Below are positions 1-7,972 of a stretch of DNA of 64,000 nt, one piece after another. The notes beneath the pieces were generated by a model. That model ran no database searches, had not been told where the DNA came from, and worked only from the letters and a program-made list of their open reading frames with translations. The stretch's first letter is position 1, and each line of letters begins with the position of its first letter. Both the position numbers and the translations under genes were made by a program. Location of the stretch: contig NZ_FOJF01000002.1 of assembly GCF_900110995.1 (NCBI RefSeq), forward strand, positions 1,302,001 through 1,366,000, read 5' to 3'. This DNA is from Chitinophaga sp. YR573 (GTDB taxonomy: Bacteria > Bacteroidota > Bacteroidia > Chitinophagales > Chitinophagaceae).

Positions 1-2
1 TT

Positions 3-416
3 TCACTGGACAAAGTGCTGAGAGAGGCGGTACATCAGCATCCCCAGGCTACTACTTTTTTTATCCCTGTTCCAAAAGACAATAAAAGCGCTGCCTCTGT
101 ATTTGCCCGTAAAGATGGTGCTCCGTTATTCCGCAGCACCCGAAGCCAGCATGATCAGCATTCAGCACGTATGTTAACCCGTACATCTTTTGCGACTATG
201 AACAATGGTGAAAAAATCGTAACATTGAATTATGACCTTCATGTAGGAAGTATTGCTGGCCTTCCCGGCAAAACCCTTGCTTTTTTTGCATCTCTTATAG
301 CAGCTTCATTGCCACTAACGGGTTTCTATATCTGGTGGGGAAGAAAAAATAAAAAACAGCCATCTCAGCGTAAACGAGTAGAAAATAAACGGAAAATGGA
401 AGGAATAGAAGCATAA
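3..416 (+). CDS. PepSY-associated membrane protein, C-terminal part (5' truncated)
   Basis: Only the last ~137 residues are present; the reading frame is open to the left edge, so the gene starts outside the window. The visible part has a soluble segment (VPKDNKSAASVFARKDG), then an HVGSIAGLPGK motif followed by one transmembrane helix (LAFFASLIAASLPLTGFYIWW) and a very basic tail. That layout is typical of the C-terminus of PepSY-TM iron-regulated membrane proteins, which sit in the inner membrane and are often found beside TonB-dependent siderophore receptors, where they are thought to help reduce or release iron from siderophores. The siderophore operon 1.2 kb downstream fits. The family call rests on the helix and its preceding motif, not on a full-length comparison. 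Confidence 0.7.
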   Translation, partial: SLDKVLREAVHQHPQATTFFIPVPKDNKSAASVFARKDGAPLFRSTRSQHDQHSARMLTRTSFATMNNGEKIVTLNYDLHVGSIAGLPGKTLAFFASLIAASLPLTGFYIWWGRKNKKQPSQRKRVENKRKMEGIEA

Positions 417-469
417 CTTTATTATTCTTACCTTTAAAAACAGGTCATTATTTAGGTAGATTTAAAATA

Positions 470-1144
470 ATGAACAAAACAGAAACTATCCGTATCATAC
501 TGGCGGATGCACAACCTGTTTTCAGAGAAGGGATCAAAAGTATATTAGCCGGAGAGAAAAACCATTATCTCATACAGGAAGCAGGGAATACTAAAGAACT
601 GGTTGCTGCATTGAAATTGTTTAAACCTGATATACTCATCCTTGATTACAACCCTGTTTACTTTGATTACGGACAGTTAAGCATTGTGCTGTCAGTTGTT
701 CCCAGATGTAAGATCATCATCATCTCAAGTCAGAAAAAAAAAAGACATATCCTCAAAATGCTGGAGCTGAATGTATACTCCTATCTTACTAAAGAAAGTA
801 AGAGCAGTGATATTCAGAACGCTATCAGCACAGTTATACATGGAGAAAAATTTTTCAGTACATTCATCGTGGATGTATTACTGGCTGAGAGAAAAAGTAC
901 TCCCAAACCAGTAATCCCTGCTTCAACAGAAGTACCTGGAGAAATCGGGCTAACCAGCCGGGAGATAGAAATTATACGCAGTATTGCTACCGGGCAAGTC
1001 AATAAAGAAATTGCCTCCGCGCTTAATTTAAGCCCCCATACTATCCATACCCACCGGCGCAATATTATGAAAAAACTCAATCTGCATTCAGCAGTTGAAC
1101 TGTATGGTTTTGCCGTACAAAAGGGCATCTTAAAATCAGAATAG
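470..1144 (+). CDS. LuxR-family two-component response regulator
   Basis: A 224-aa cytoplasmic DNA-binding regulator. The N-terminal half is a receiver domain: an acidic residue after the first strand (D13), a predicted phospho-acceptor D59 in the LILDYNP strand, and a Thr/Lys switch region near YSYLTKES. The C-terminal ~65 residues are a LuxR/GerE helix-turn-helix (GLTSREIEIIRSIATG, then NKEIASALNLSPHTIHTHRR). Length and domain order match the NarL/FixJ family. Only one acidic residue is visible at the first acidic-pair position, a mild deviation. No sensor kinase is adjacent, so the signal is unknown. It lies 53 bp after the PepSY gene and ahead of the siderophore operon, which makes an iron or redox role possible but unproven. 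Confidence 0.85.
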   Translation: MNKTETIRIILADAQPVFREGIKSILAGEKNHYLIQEAGNTKELVAALKLFKPDILILDYNPVYFDYGQLSIVLSVVPRCKIIIISSQKKKRHILKMLELNVYSYLTKESKSSDIQNAISTVIHGEKFFSTFIVDVLLAERKSTPKPVIPASTEVPGEIGLTSREIEIIRSIATGQVNKEIASALNLSPHTIHTHRRNIMKKLNLHSAVELYGFAVQKGILKSE

Positions 1145-1192
1145 CTATTTTGGATAATACAAGAGGTCAAAAGTATTAGGAGACGCTAAAAA

Positions 1193-1442
1193 GGCTCCGT
1201 TAGAAACTCCGCTCTTGCAATAAAACATAATAGGCTCTGTTAGGAGCCCCGTATTTGTAGCAAACGTTTTTTATCCTCCACAATTGGCTCCGTTAGGAGC
1301 CCCGTGTTTGTAGCGAAAATCTATCTTCTACTCAATAGACTCCGTTAGGAGTCCCCTTCTATTCGTCTTTAGGAGACTCCTAACGGAGTCAAAATTTGTT
1401 GTTTAATACGTTTGCTACAAACACGGGGCTCCTAACGGAGCC
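1193..1442. repeat. Cluster of REP-like palindromic repeats in both orientations
   Basis: Six copies of a short palindromic unit occupy the gap before the siderophore operon. The core GGCTCCGTTAGGAGCC is a 6-bp stem with a GTTA loop, usually followed by CCGTGTTTGTAGC. Copies start near 1193 (degenerate), 1233, 1286 and 1338 on the plus strand; 1375-1390 and 1414-1442 are in reverse orientation. The copy at 1286-1314 is an exact 29-nt reverse complement of 1414-1442, so the cluster can fold into one large hairpin. The 1338 and 1375 copies carry a paired change (GACTCC with GGAGTC) that keeps the stem. This resembles REP/BIME elements mobilised by RAYT-type transposases; none is encoded in the window. 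Confidence 0.8.
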
Positions 1443-1477
1443 TTTTATGTTTTGTTACGAAATACAATAAGTTTCGT

Positions 1478-1517
1478 ATACCCTCTACATGGTACTACGT
1501 ACTACCATACCCTCTAC
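1478..1517. promoter_or_regulatory. Candidate operator upstream of the siderophore operon
   Basis: A 20-bp near-perfect palindrome at 1489-1508 (ATGGTACTACGTACTACCAT; only the paired position 7/14 breaks symmetry) is bracketed by two copies of an 11-bp direct repeat, ATACCCTCTAC, at 1478-1488 and 1507-1517. It lies about 130 bp before the first siderophore gene and just outside the REP cluster. The symmetry suggests a dimeric repressor site. It does not look like a textbook Fur box, so the regulator is unidentified. Confidence 0.45.
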
Positions 1518-1571
1518 TCTGTTTTTACCATGCAAAGGCGATTGTCAATCTTTCTCCGGGAACGTATTTTT

Positions 1572-1634
1572 ATGAAGAAATTAAATCACCATAAAGACTT
1601 ATCTCACCCAACGATAACCCAGGTAACAGATTAA
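1572..1634 (+). CDS. Possible 20-residue leader peptide before the siderophore operon
   Basis: An ATG at 1572 opens a 20-codon frame (MKKLNHHKDLSHPTITQVTD) whose TAA at 1632-1634 is 3 nt before the ATG of the N-hydroxylase. The Lys-rich start and the tight spacing suggest a translated leader coupled to the first siderophore gene. A longer version of the frame back to TTG 1452 runs across the palindromic operator candidate and is unlikely. No homologue is recognised; a chance short frame remains possible. Confidence 0.3.
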   Translation: MKKLNHHKDLSHPTITQVTD

Positions 1635-1637
1635 ATT

Positions 1638-2936
1638 ATGAATAGTATCGTATACGATTTTGCTGCGATTGGAGCCGGCCCGTTTAATATTAGTTTGGCC
1701 TGCCTGACTCAACCCATTAAAGAATTGAATGGTATATTTCTGGACAAGCGTAAAGGCTTCAACTGGCATCCTGGTATGCTGTTGCAGGATACGACGCTGC
1801 AAGTGCCTTTTCTTGGAGACCTGGTAACCCTTGCCGATCCTACAAGCCCCTTCAGCTTTTTGAATTATATGAAAGAGGAGGGAAGGATCTACTCATTTTA
1901 CATCCGGGAAAATTTCAAGATCCTGCGGAATGAATACAACAAGTATTGCCAGTGGGCGATTACAAAATTGAATAATATTCATTTTAATACCCGGGTAGAA
2001 AAAATCGAATATAATGAGCAGGAAAAATGTTATGTCATCACTACCAGCGGAGAACTAAAAACGATCAAAGCAAAGAAGCTGGTATTGGGTACGGGTACTG
2101 TTCCTTATATGCCTGCATTCTGTAAAGAACATGCAGCAAAGTTGGTACATTCCGGAGCTTATCTCGATCATAAAAGAACATTACAATCTAAAAGATCCAT
2201 TACAATCGTAGGCAGCGGACAAAGTGCCGCTGAAATCTATTATGATCTGCTGCAGGATATTGATACCTACGGTTATGAACTGCATTGGATAACAAGATCT
2301 CCCCGATTTTTCCCACTGGAATACAGTAAACTGACATTAGAGATGACATCCCCTGAGTATGTAGACTATTTCTATAATCTGGGACAATCAAAACGGGACA
2401 TCCTGATAAAAAACCAGGGGCATCTGTATAAAGGGATCAATAATGATCTGATAGGAAACATCTTTGATCTGCTTTACGCAAAACGCCTGATGAATGATAT
2501 TAAAGTATCACTGCGTACCAACTCCGTACTCTCCACTATCAAAAGTGAAAGCGATGGATTTGTACTCGACTTCTATCAGCAGGAAGAAGAAAAGCACTAC
2601 AGGCATATCACAGAAGGGCTGGTGATGGCTACCGGTTACCGGTATAGTTTACCCGATTTTATGGAAGGCATTTCATCAAGGATTAAATGGGATGATAAAG
2701 GCCGGTTTGATGTAAACAGGAATTATACCATTGATAAAAATGGTTCGGAAATATTTGTACAGAATGCAGAATTACATACGCATGGACTGTCAACTCCGGA
2801 CCTCGGGATGGGATGTTACCGCAACTCATATATCATCAGGGAAATGACTGGAAAAGATGTATATGCTATTGAAAAAAGAATAGCATTTCAACAATTCGAA
2901 GTTAAAAATGAAGAACAGATACCCCAAATGATATAG
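1638..2936 (+). CDS. FAD-dependent amine/lysine N-hydroxylase for siderophore synthesis
   Basis: A 432-aa cytoplasmic flavoprotein of the lysine/ornithine N-monooxygenase family (IucD/PvdA/AlcA/DesB type). It inserts oxygen on the terminal amine of lysine, ornithine or a diamine, making the N-hydroxy group that becomes the iron-binding hydroxamate. Visible motifs are the FAD site IGAGPFN near residue 11, the conserved WHPGMLLQDTTLQVPFLGDLVTL-like substrate/flavin region around residues 37-60, the NADPH site IVGSGQSAAEIY around residue 190, and the C-terminal ATGY motif. It is the first gene of a six-gene operon, and its stop is one base from the next ATG. The PLP decarboxylase at the operon end suggests the substrate is a diamine such as cadaverine, as for DesB, rather than free lysine. 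Confidence 0.9.
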   Translation: MNSIVYDFAAIGAGPFNISLACLTQPIKELNGIFLDKRKGFNWHPGMLLQDTTLQVPFLGDLVTLADPTSPFSFLNYMKEEGRIYSFYIRENFKILRNEYNKYCQWAITKLNNIHFNTRVEKIEYNEQEKCYVITTSGELKTIKAKKLVLGTGTVPYMPAFCKEHAAKLVHSGAYLDHKRTLQSKRSITIVGSGQSAAEIYYDLLQDIDTYGYELHWITRSPRFFPLEYSKLTLEMTSPEYVDYFYNLGQSKRDILIKNQGHLYKGINNDLIGNIFDLLYAKRLMNDIKVSLRTNSVLSTIKSESDGFVLDFYQQEEEKHYRHITEGLVMATGYRYSLPDFMEGISSRIKWDDKGRFDVNRNYTIDKNGSEIFVQNAELHTHGLSTPDLGMGCYRNSYIIREMTGKDVYAIEKRIAFQQFEVKNEEQIPQMI

Positions 2937-2937
2937 T

Positions 2938-4119
2938 ATGAAATTGCGTTTCTTTCTGATATTTATGACAATGGTAGCCGTTGTCAGTGACTATCTGTTG
3001 CACCCTTTTTACCCGCACTTTTTTGAATCCAGATTCGGCATTACAGATCCGAGAGAAGTAGGATTTTATTTCAGCGCCGTTTGTGGAACAGTGATGGTCG
3101 CATTTCCATTATGGGCATTAGTCTCCAGGAAAAGATCTGAACTACGCATCCTCGTATACACACAGATCATTGCAGGTATACTGGCAATAGGTGTTTTTTT
3201 CATTACCTCTTATGTTTATTTCTGGATAGTATCACTTTCCATTATTGTATTCAAAGGAAGTTACCTGCTGGTATATCCTTACATACTCCGGATTACAAAA
3301 AAAGAAGATCATACCAATGTGATTGGCCTTTTATCTGTAATCATACATTTTGGGAGTGTATTAGGAGCTGTACTGGGTGGTATCGTGATCGACTTTGCCC
3401 AGCCGGCTTATATATTTCTTGCAATGGCTGCAGGCGACTTTATACAGGCAGGAATGAGTATGTACCTGCTGAAAAGTAAATGGTTACCGGTAGAAGAAAA
3501 GCTCCCGCCTCAAAAAGTGAAGGTTAGCCTGATACCCAAAGGGAATGTACTAAAACTGGGAATTATCACCATGTTCCTTTATTACAGTGATTTCATCACC
3601 CGGCCCTTTTTTGTTCGTTACTGGGAATCGTTATCGGTATATAACAGCCGGGTCATCTCAGGATGTATCTATGCAATCCCCGCCCTGGTGGCTTTATTTG
3701 CCTTATGGTTCAATAAGAAACGTAAAAGCAAGGGGAGCGTCTACCAGGGGATTGTATCTGCATTGTTATTTGGATTAGCCGGATTAATTCTCCAGGGCTA
3801 TCCTTTAGCCGGAGTAGTAATACTGGGGAGATTCATTTACGGATGGGCCTTTTTCCAGGCAGCAGTACGTTTCGATGTATTGGTGTTTAATATAAGCGAT
3901 CCCGAATCTTATGCCATCGAGTATAGTAAGATCCATTTCTTTCAGAACCTGGGTGTATTAATGGCGGCTTTCTCCGCTGGCATTTTAGTGAATACTTATA
4001 GCCTGAGAATACCATTCATAGTGGCCTTCGGCGGATACTTTATCGTTACATCACTTTACTATTACGCATTCAGGACACAGATTAAAAAGCCGGTCCTTCA
4101 GCCGGAAACAATATTATAA
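2938..4119 (+). CDS. MFS transporter, probable siderophore exporter
   Basis: A 393-aa polytopic inner-membrane protein with about 12 hydrophobic helices. The size and two-half layout, with a charged loop around residues 180-200 (KSKWLPVEEKLPPQKVK), match the major facilitator superfamily. Its position between the N-hydroxylase and the NIS synthetase points to export of the finished siderophore, the role played by MFS proteins such as AlcS in other NIS clusters. Import of a ferric complex or precursor cannot be excluded. It starts one base after the upstream stop and ends 11 bp before the next gene, so it is certainly co-transcribed. Confidence 0.8.
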   Translation: MKLRFFLIFMTMVAVVSDYLLHPFYPHFFESRFGITDPREVGFYFSAVCGTVMVAFPLWALVSRKRSELRILVYTQIIAGILAIGVFFITSYVYFWIVSLSIIVFKGSYLLVYPYILRITKKEDHTNVIGLLSVIIHFGSVLGAVLGGIVIDFAQPAYIFLAMAAGDFIQAGMSMYLLKSKWLPVEEKLPPQKVKVSLIPKGNVLKLGIITMFLYYSDFITRPFFVRYWESLSVYNSRVISGCIYAIPALVALFALWFNKKRKSKGSVYQGIVSALLFGLAGLILQGYPLAGVVILGRFIYGWAFFQAAVRFDVLVFNISDPESYAIEYSKIHFFQNLGVLMAAFSAGILVNTYSLRIPFIVAFGGYFIVTSLYYYAFRTQIKKPVLQPETIL

Positions 4120-4130
4120 ATCATAATAGC

Positions 4131-5924
4131 ATGAAATCACCAGCACATTTAAAGCCTGAATTATGGGCTAAAGCAAACAGGTTACACGTTTGTAAGATCA
4201 TCAGTGAATTTTCCCATGAATTATTGCTGCAACCGGAGCGGTTGTCTGAAGAAAACGGATGGGGACATTACAGGCTGGTGCCTCCTGGCAAACCAGAAAT
4301 TGAATACCTCTTTGAGGCAAAGATATTAAGTCTGAATCACTGGTATGTCAATCGTGAAAGTATTCAGAAAAAGGATAAAGGTGTAATAGTTGACCTGGAT
4401 AGTCTTCTTTTTATCGTTGAACATAAAGATGGTTTAGGCATCAGTACGGAGCAGTTGCCCGGATATATGGAGGAGATTGTCAGCACATTGTATGGTAGTG
4501 CGTTTATGCTGTCCAAAAATAATCTCAGTGCTAAAGAACTGGCGCAGGCTGGTTACCAGGACTTTGAACATGCGATGACCAGCGGGCATCCCTGTTTTAT
4601 TGCAAACAACGGCCGTATAGGCTTTGATGCAAACGACTATACACTGTTTGCTCCTGAAGCAGATCAGCCTATAAGATTGGTATGGCTGGCAGGGCATAAG
4701 AGCAGAACGTCTTACAGTGCCGTAGATGAATTGTCTTATCAGACGCTACTGAAAAAGGAACTGGATGCAGAGACATTGACTTCCTTTAATCAGGTACTTA
4801 CAGACAAAGGCTTACAACCTTCAGACTACTTCTTTATTCCCGTACATCCATGGCAGTGGGATAACAAGCTGGCTATGATCTTTGCACCTGACCTGGCCAT
4901 TAATAACCTGGTGTATCTGGGAGTAGGGCCGGATGAGTTCAAGGCGCAACAATCTATCCGTACGTTTTATAATGTAAGTCATCCCGAAAAGTTCTATACT
5001 AAAACAGCCTTATCTGTTTTGAATATGGGCTTCATCCGTGGTTTGACACCCTATTATATGGATAGCACGCCACCGATTACCAACTGGATAAAGGAAGCGA
5101 TCGGAGAGGACCCTTACATCAAAAAATTGGGGTTCACATTATTGTGTGAAGTAGCGACAGTGGGCTACCGTAATTTCTATTATGAGCAGTTTGGTAAAAA
5201 CTCCGCTTATAATAAGATGTTAGCAGCGCTGTGGCGTGAAAGTCCGGCTACAGTACTTCAACCTGGTCAGCAGTTGATGACCATGGCGGCATTACTGCAT
5301 GTGGATTTTGATGGCAATGCGTTGTTACCTGAATTGATCAAAGCCTCCGGTAAAAGTACTACTGTATGGTTGAAGCAATACCTCAGGGCCTACCTGACAC
5401 CATTACTGCATTGCTATTACCAGCACGACCTTGTCTTTATGCCGCATGGTGAAAACCTGATCCTCATACTGGAAGGACATCTGCCTGTAAAAGCCATCAT
5501 GAAAGACATCACGGAGGAAATCGCGGTGTTTAATCCGGACCTCGAACTACCGGAAAAGGCAAAACGTATTTGTGTGGAAGTACCGGAAGATCTGAAACTG
5601 TTATCCATCTTTATTGATGTATTTGATTGTTTCTTCCGTTTCCTTGGTCAGATACTGGTAGAACATTGCGATTATCCCGAAGAGCAGTTCTGGAAACTGG
5701 TAGCGGATTGTATCCAGGACTATCAGCAGGAGTTCCCTCAGCACGCAGAGAAGTTTGAACGTTATGACCTGTTTGCCCCTGAGTTTGCACTCTCTTGCTT
5801 AAACAGGTTGCAATTACGGAACAACAGGCAGATGGTAGATCTCGCTGATCCCGCAGGTAGCTTACAGTTTGCGGGTACCTTACAGAACCCGATTGCAGAA
5901 TACAAAGAAATACCTTCTTTATGA
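4131..5924 (+). CDS. IucA/IucC family NIS siderophore synthetase
   Basis: A 597-aa cytoplasmic ATP-dependent ligase of the NRPS-independent siderophore (NIS) family. It adenylates a carboxylate and condenses it with an amine or N-hydroxylamine; DesD- and AlcC-type members oligomerise and cyclise N-hydroxy-N-succinyl-diamines. Family signatures visible are SGHPCFIANNGRIGFD (from about residue 151, the ATP-binding HP...GRxGF motif), FFIPVHPWQW around residue 240, and MPHGENLILILEG around residue 438. Length is normal for the family with no fused acyltransferase. Its stop overlaps the next start by 4 nt (ATGA), indicating translational coupling. Confidence 0.92.
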   Translation: MKSPAHLKPELWAKANRLHVCKIISEFSHELLLQPERLSEENGWGHYRLVPPGKPEIEYLFEAKILSLNHWYVNRESIQKKDKGVIVDLDSLLFIVEHKDGLGISTEQLPGYMEEIVSTLYGSAFMLSKNNLSAKELAQAGYQDFEHAMTSGHPCFIANNGRIGFDANDYTLFAPEADQPIRLVWLAGHKSRTSYSAVDELSYQTLLKKELDAETLTSFNQVLTDKGLQPSDYFFIPVHPWQWDNKLAMIFAPDLAINNLVYLGVGPDEFKAQQSIRTFYNVSHPEKFYTKTALSVLNMGFIRGLTPYYMDSTPPITNWIKEAIGEDPYIKKLGFTLLCEVATVGYRNFYYEQFGKNSAYNKMLAALWRESPATVLQPGQQLMTMAALLHVDFDGNALLPELIKASGKSTTVWLKQYLRAYLTPLLHCYYQHDLVFMPHGENLILILEGHLPVKAIMKDITEEIAVFNPDLELPEKAKRICVEVPEDLKLLSIFIDVFDCFFRFLGQILVEHCDYPEEQFWKLVADCIQDYQQEFPQHAEKFERYDLFAPEFALSCLNRLQLRNNRQMVDLADPAGSLQFAGTLQNPIAEYKEIPSL

Positions 5925-6856
5925 ATAATGCATTAGCGGTCTTACTGGGAAAGATGCAGGGTGTATTCGGATATATAGTACTGGGTCTTGTGGTGCTGGA
6001 ATGGGTAATACTGGTCATTACCCGCAGGATGGAGAGTAATAAAGAGGGCTGGGTCAATATCTTTTCCTATGTACTGGATAGTATCCCTTATTTCTTTCTT
6101 GGTAAGATCGTGATTTTTGGAACGATGACCTGGATGTATGAATACCGCTTATTCACATTGGGGAATGCCTGGTATGTATGGATACTGGCCTATGCCGTAT
6201 ATGACTTCATGTTTTGGCTGGTGCATTTCCTGGGGCATAAGGTACGGTTCTTCTGGTGTATTCATGGAGTACATCATACGGCTGAAGAGATGAAGTTAAC
6301 GGTAGCCGTAAGAGGTTCTTTTCTTGGATTCCTGCATATACCCCTGACTGTGCTTTGCCTGCCCATATTCGGGTTCGACCCTTTCATGATTTACATTGTA
6401 GAGGCTATCGCCAGGTTATACGGTCTTTACGAGCATGTAAATGACAATTTTGATAAACTGGTAGGTAAACAAACATTTTTAGAATGGCTGTTTATTACAC
6501 CTTCCGTACATAGGGTACATCATGCTAAAAATTATATTTATCTGGATAGGAATTACGGAGAGACCTTTTCTATCTGGGATAAGATCTTTGGCACTTTCCA
6601 GTCGGAACTGGATGATGTAAAACCTTCATATGGTATACTGAGTGAAAACATTGATGGGAAGAGTCTGTGGCAGGTGCAGTTATTATTATGGAAGGATCTT
6701 TGGATGGATATTCGCAGCGCTCCCAGGTTATCAGACAAAATAAAATACCTCATTATGCCTCCTGGCTGGAATCATATTGACGGAGGCAGGATGGCCGCTT
6801 CTTACAGATCAGAAGCATGGAAAGAATATGAAATCAATAACCCTCAAATAAAATGA
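5921..6856 (+). CDS. Sterol desaturase / fatty acid hydroxylase family membrane diiron oxygenase
   Basis: A 311-aa integral membrane protein with the family's three histidine clusters that hold two irons: H102xxxH106, H115xxH118H119 and H197xxH200H201 (HRVHH). Hydrophobic segments near residues 15-35, 60-80, 85-105 and 140-170 frame the active site. Members hydroxylate, desaturate or cleave C-H or ether bonds in lipid-like substrates in an O2-dependent reaction. Its start overlaps the NIS synthetase stop and it ends 3 bp before the dioxygenase, so it belongs to the siderophore operon. A membrane diiron hydroxylase is not a standard NIS component; it may hydroxylate the siderophore or an acyl chain attached to it. 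The substrate cannot be read from sequence. Confidence 0.85.
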   Translation: MNNALAVLLGKMQGVFGYIVLGLVVLEWVILVITRRMESNKEGWVNIFSYVLDSIPYFFLGKIVIFGTMTWMYEYRLFTLGNAWYVWILAYAVYDFMFWLVHFLGHKVRFFWCIHGVHHTAEEMKLTVAVRGSFLGFLHIPLTVLCLPIFGFDPFMIYIVEAIARLYGLYEHVNDNFDKLVGKQTFLEWLFITPSVHRVHHAKNYIYLDRNYGETFSIWDKIFGTFQSELDDVKPSYGILSENIDGKSLWQVQLLLWKDLWMDIRSAPRLSDKIKYLIMPPGWNHIDGGRMAASYRSEAWKEYEINNPQIK

Positions 6857-6859
6857 GAT

Positions 6860-7969
6860 ATGAAACCCGGAACAGAAGAGTTAACGTATACGGATGTATT
6901 AATTAATCCACCACCACTCGCCCCTTTAGTCGTACAGGTTACACCCAGGGAATGTATTGCCATTACCAATGCCGGTGATATGCTGGTAAATGCCTTTGGG
7001 AGTTGTGACAACCCGGACTTTATCTCGGAGTTGCATCTGAATGCATTCCAATTGTTGCCCGAACGGATAGCCCGGATATTAAGCAATTTCGGTACAGATT
7101 TTTCCGCTTCCCAATATGGGGCCATTGTTTTCAAAGGACTGTTCAATGTAGATCAGCTGGATATTGGTCCTACACCTCCTTCCTGGAAGGAAATGGATTA
7201 TAACAGGCTTAGCCGGTATGGTTTTATCTCTGCTTTATTACATGGTGCAGTGCCTTCCAAACCGGTTCAGTACTATGCCCAACGGAAAGGAGGAGGTTTG
7301 CTGCATGCTATTATACCGGATGAAAAAATGAGTTATACCCAAACAGGCTCCGGTTCCAGAACAGATCTGTTTGTACATACAGAAGATGCATTCTTATTTA
7401 ATCAGGCAGATTTTCTAAGTTTTATGTTCCTGCGGAATGAAGAAAGAGTTCCGTCTTCTTTATATTCTATCCGGTCGCATGGGGAAATCAGTGAGAAGCT
7501 GAAAGCATTGTTCAAACCTATTTATAAATGCCCCAAAGATGCCAATTTTGGCGCAGATGCGATACTGGAAGATGCTGTGATGACTGCTGTCCTTTATGGG
7601 AATGAGGAATTACCGTTCGTACGTTTTGATGCAGCAGAGCAGATCTATAATGAACAGGCAGATCAGACAAACGAAGCAATGGCCCATCTGGTTGATTACT
7701 GGGAAGAAGCAAAAGGTCTGATTTATAGCGATTATATACCTGATTCCGGAGATCTTGTTTTTGTAAATAATCATTTATGTGCGCATGGACGTAATGCGTT
7801 TCTGGCAGGTTATAGGAGAGAGAACGGACAGTTGGTTAAATGTGAAAGAAGGATGATGCTGAGGATGATGAGTAAAACAAGTCTTATTAATATACGGTCT
7901 GTAACACATACTGATGATCCATACCTGATCATGGAAGAACATTACGGAAGCCTGTTTAAAAATATATAA
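6860..7969 (+). CDS. Fe(II)/2-oxoglutarate dioxygenase, lysine-hydroxylase-like (clavaminate synthase-like)
   Basis: A 369-aa cytoplasmic oxygenase of the TauD/clavaminate synthase-like group. The iron ligands are visible as H173-T-E175 (VHTED) and distal H309 in CAHGRNAF, and a 2-oxoglutarate-binding Arg is likely in KCERRMMLRM near residue 328. HxE rather than HxD is characteristic of the clavaminate synthase-like branch, which includes free-amino-acid hydroxylases. The overall look recalls the lysine 4-hydroxylases characterised from Chitinophaga pinensis and Niastella koreensis (KDO enzymes); that is recollection, not an alignment. With a decarboxylase next, a plausible order is lysine to hydroxylysine to hydroxycadaverine. 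It is 3 bp from both neighbours. Confidence 0.82.
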   Translation: MKPGTEELTYTDVLINPPPLAPLVVQVTPRECIAITNAGDMLVNAFGSCDNPDFISELHLNAFQLLPERIARILSNFGTDFSASQYGAIVFKGLFNVDQLDIGPTPPSWKEMDYNRLSRYGFISALLHGAVPSKPVQYYAQRKGGGLLHAIIPDEKMSYTQTGSGSRTDLFVHTEDAFLFNQADFLSFMFLRNEERVPSSLYSIRSHGEISEKLKALFKPIYKCPKDANFGADAILEDAVMTAVLYGNEELPFVRFDAAEQIYNEQADQTNEAMAHLVDYWEEAKGLIYSDYIPDSGDLVFVNNHLCAHGRNAFLAGYRRENGQLVKCERRMMLRMMSKTSLINIRSVTHTDDPYLIMEEHYGSLFKNI

Positions 7970-7972
7970 CAT

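Noticed and set aside
814..1170. 118-aa minus-strand gene
   Set aside because: Antisense to the LuxR regulator; composition is that of a shadow frame.
1193..1442. CRISPR-like array
   Set aside because: Units are palindromic, occur in both orientations, have irregular spacing and no uniform spacers, and no cas genes are present.
1478..1517. Classical Fur box
   Set aside because: The palindrome does not resemble the GATAATGATWATCATTATC consensus; only a generic operator can be claimed.
1452..1634. 60-aa gene starting at TTG 1452
   Set aside because: It would run through the palindromic operator candidate with no family resemblance; only the last 20 codons from ATG 1572 look plausible as a leader.
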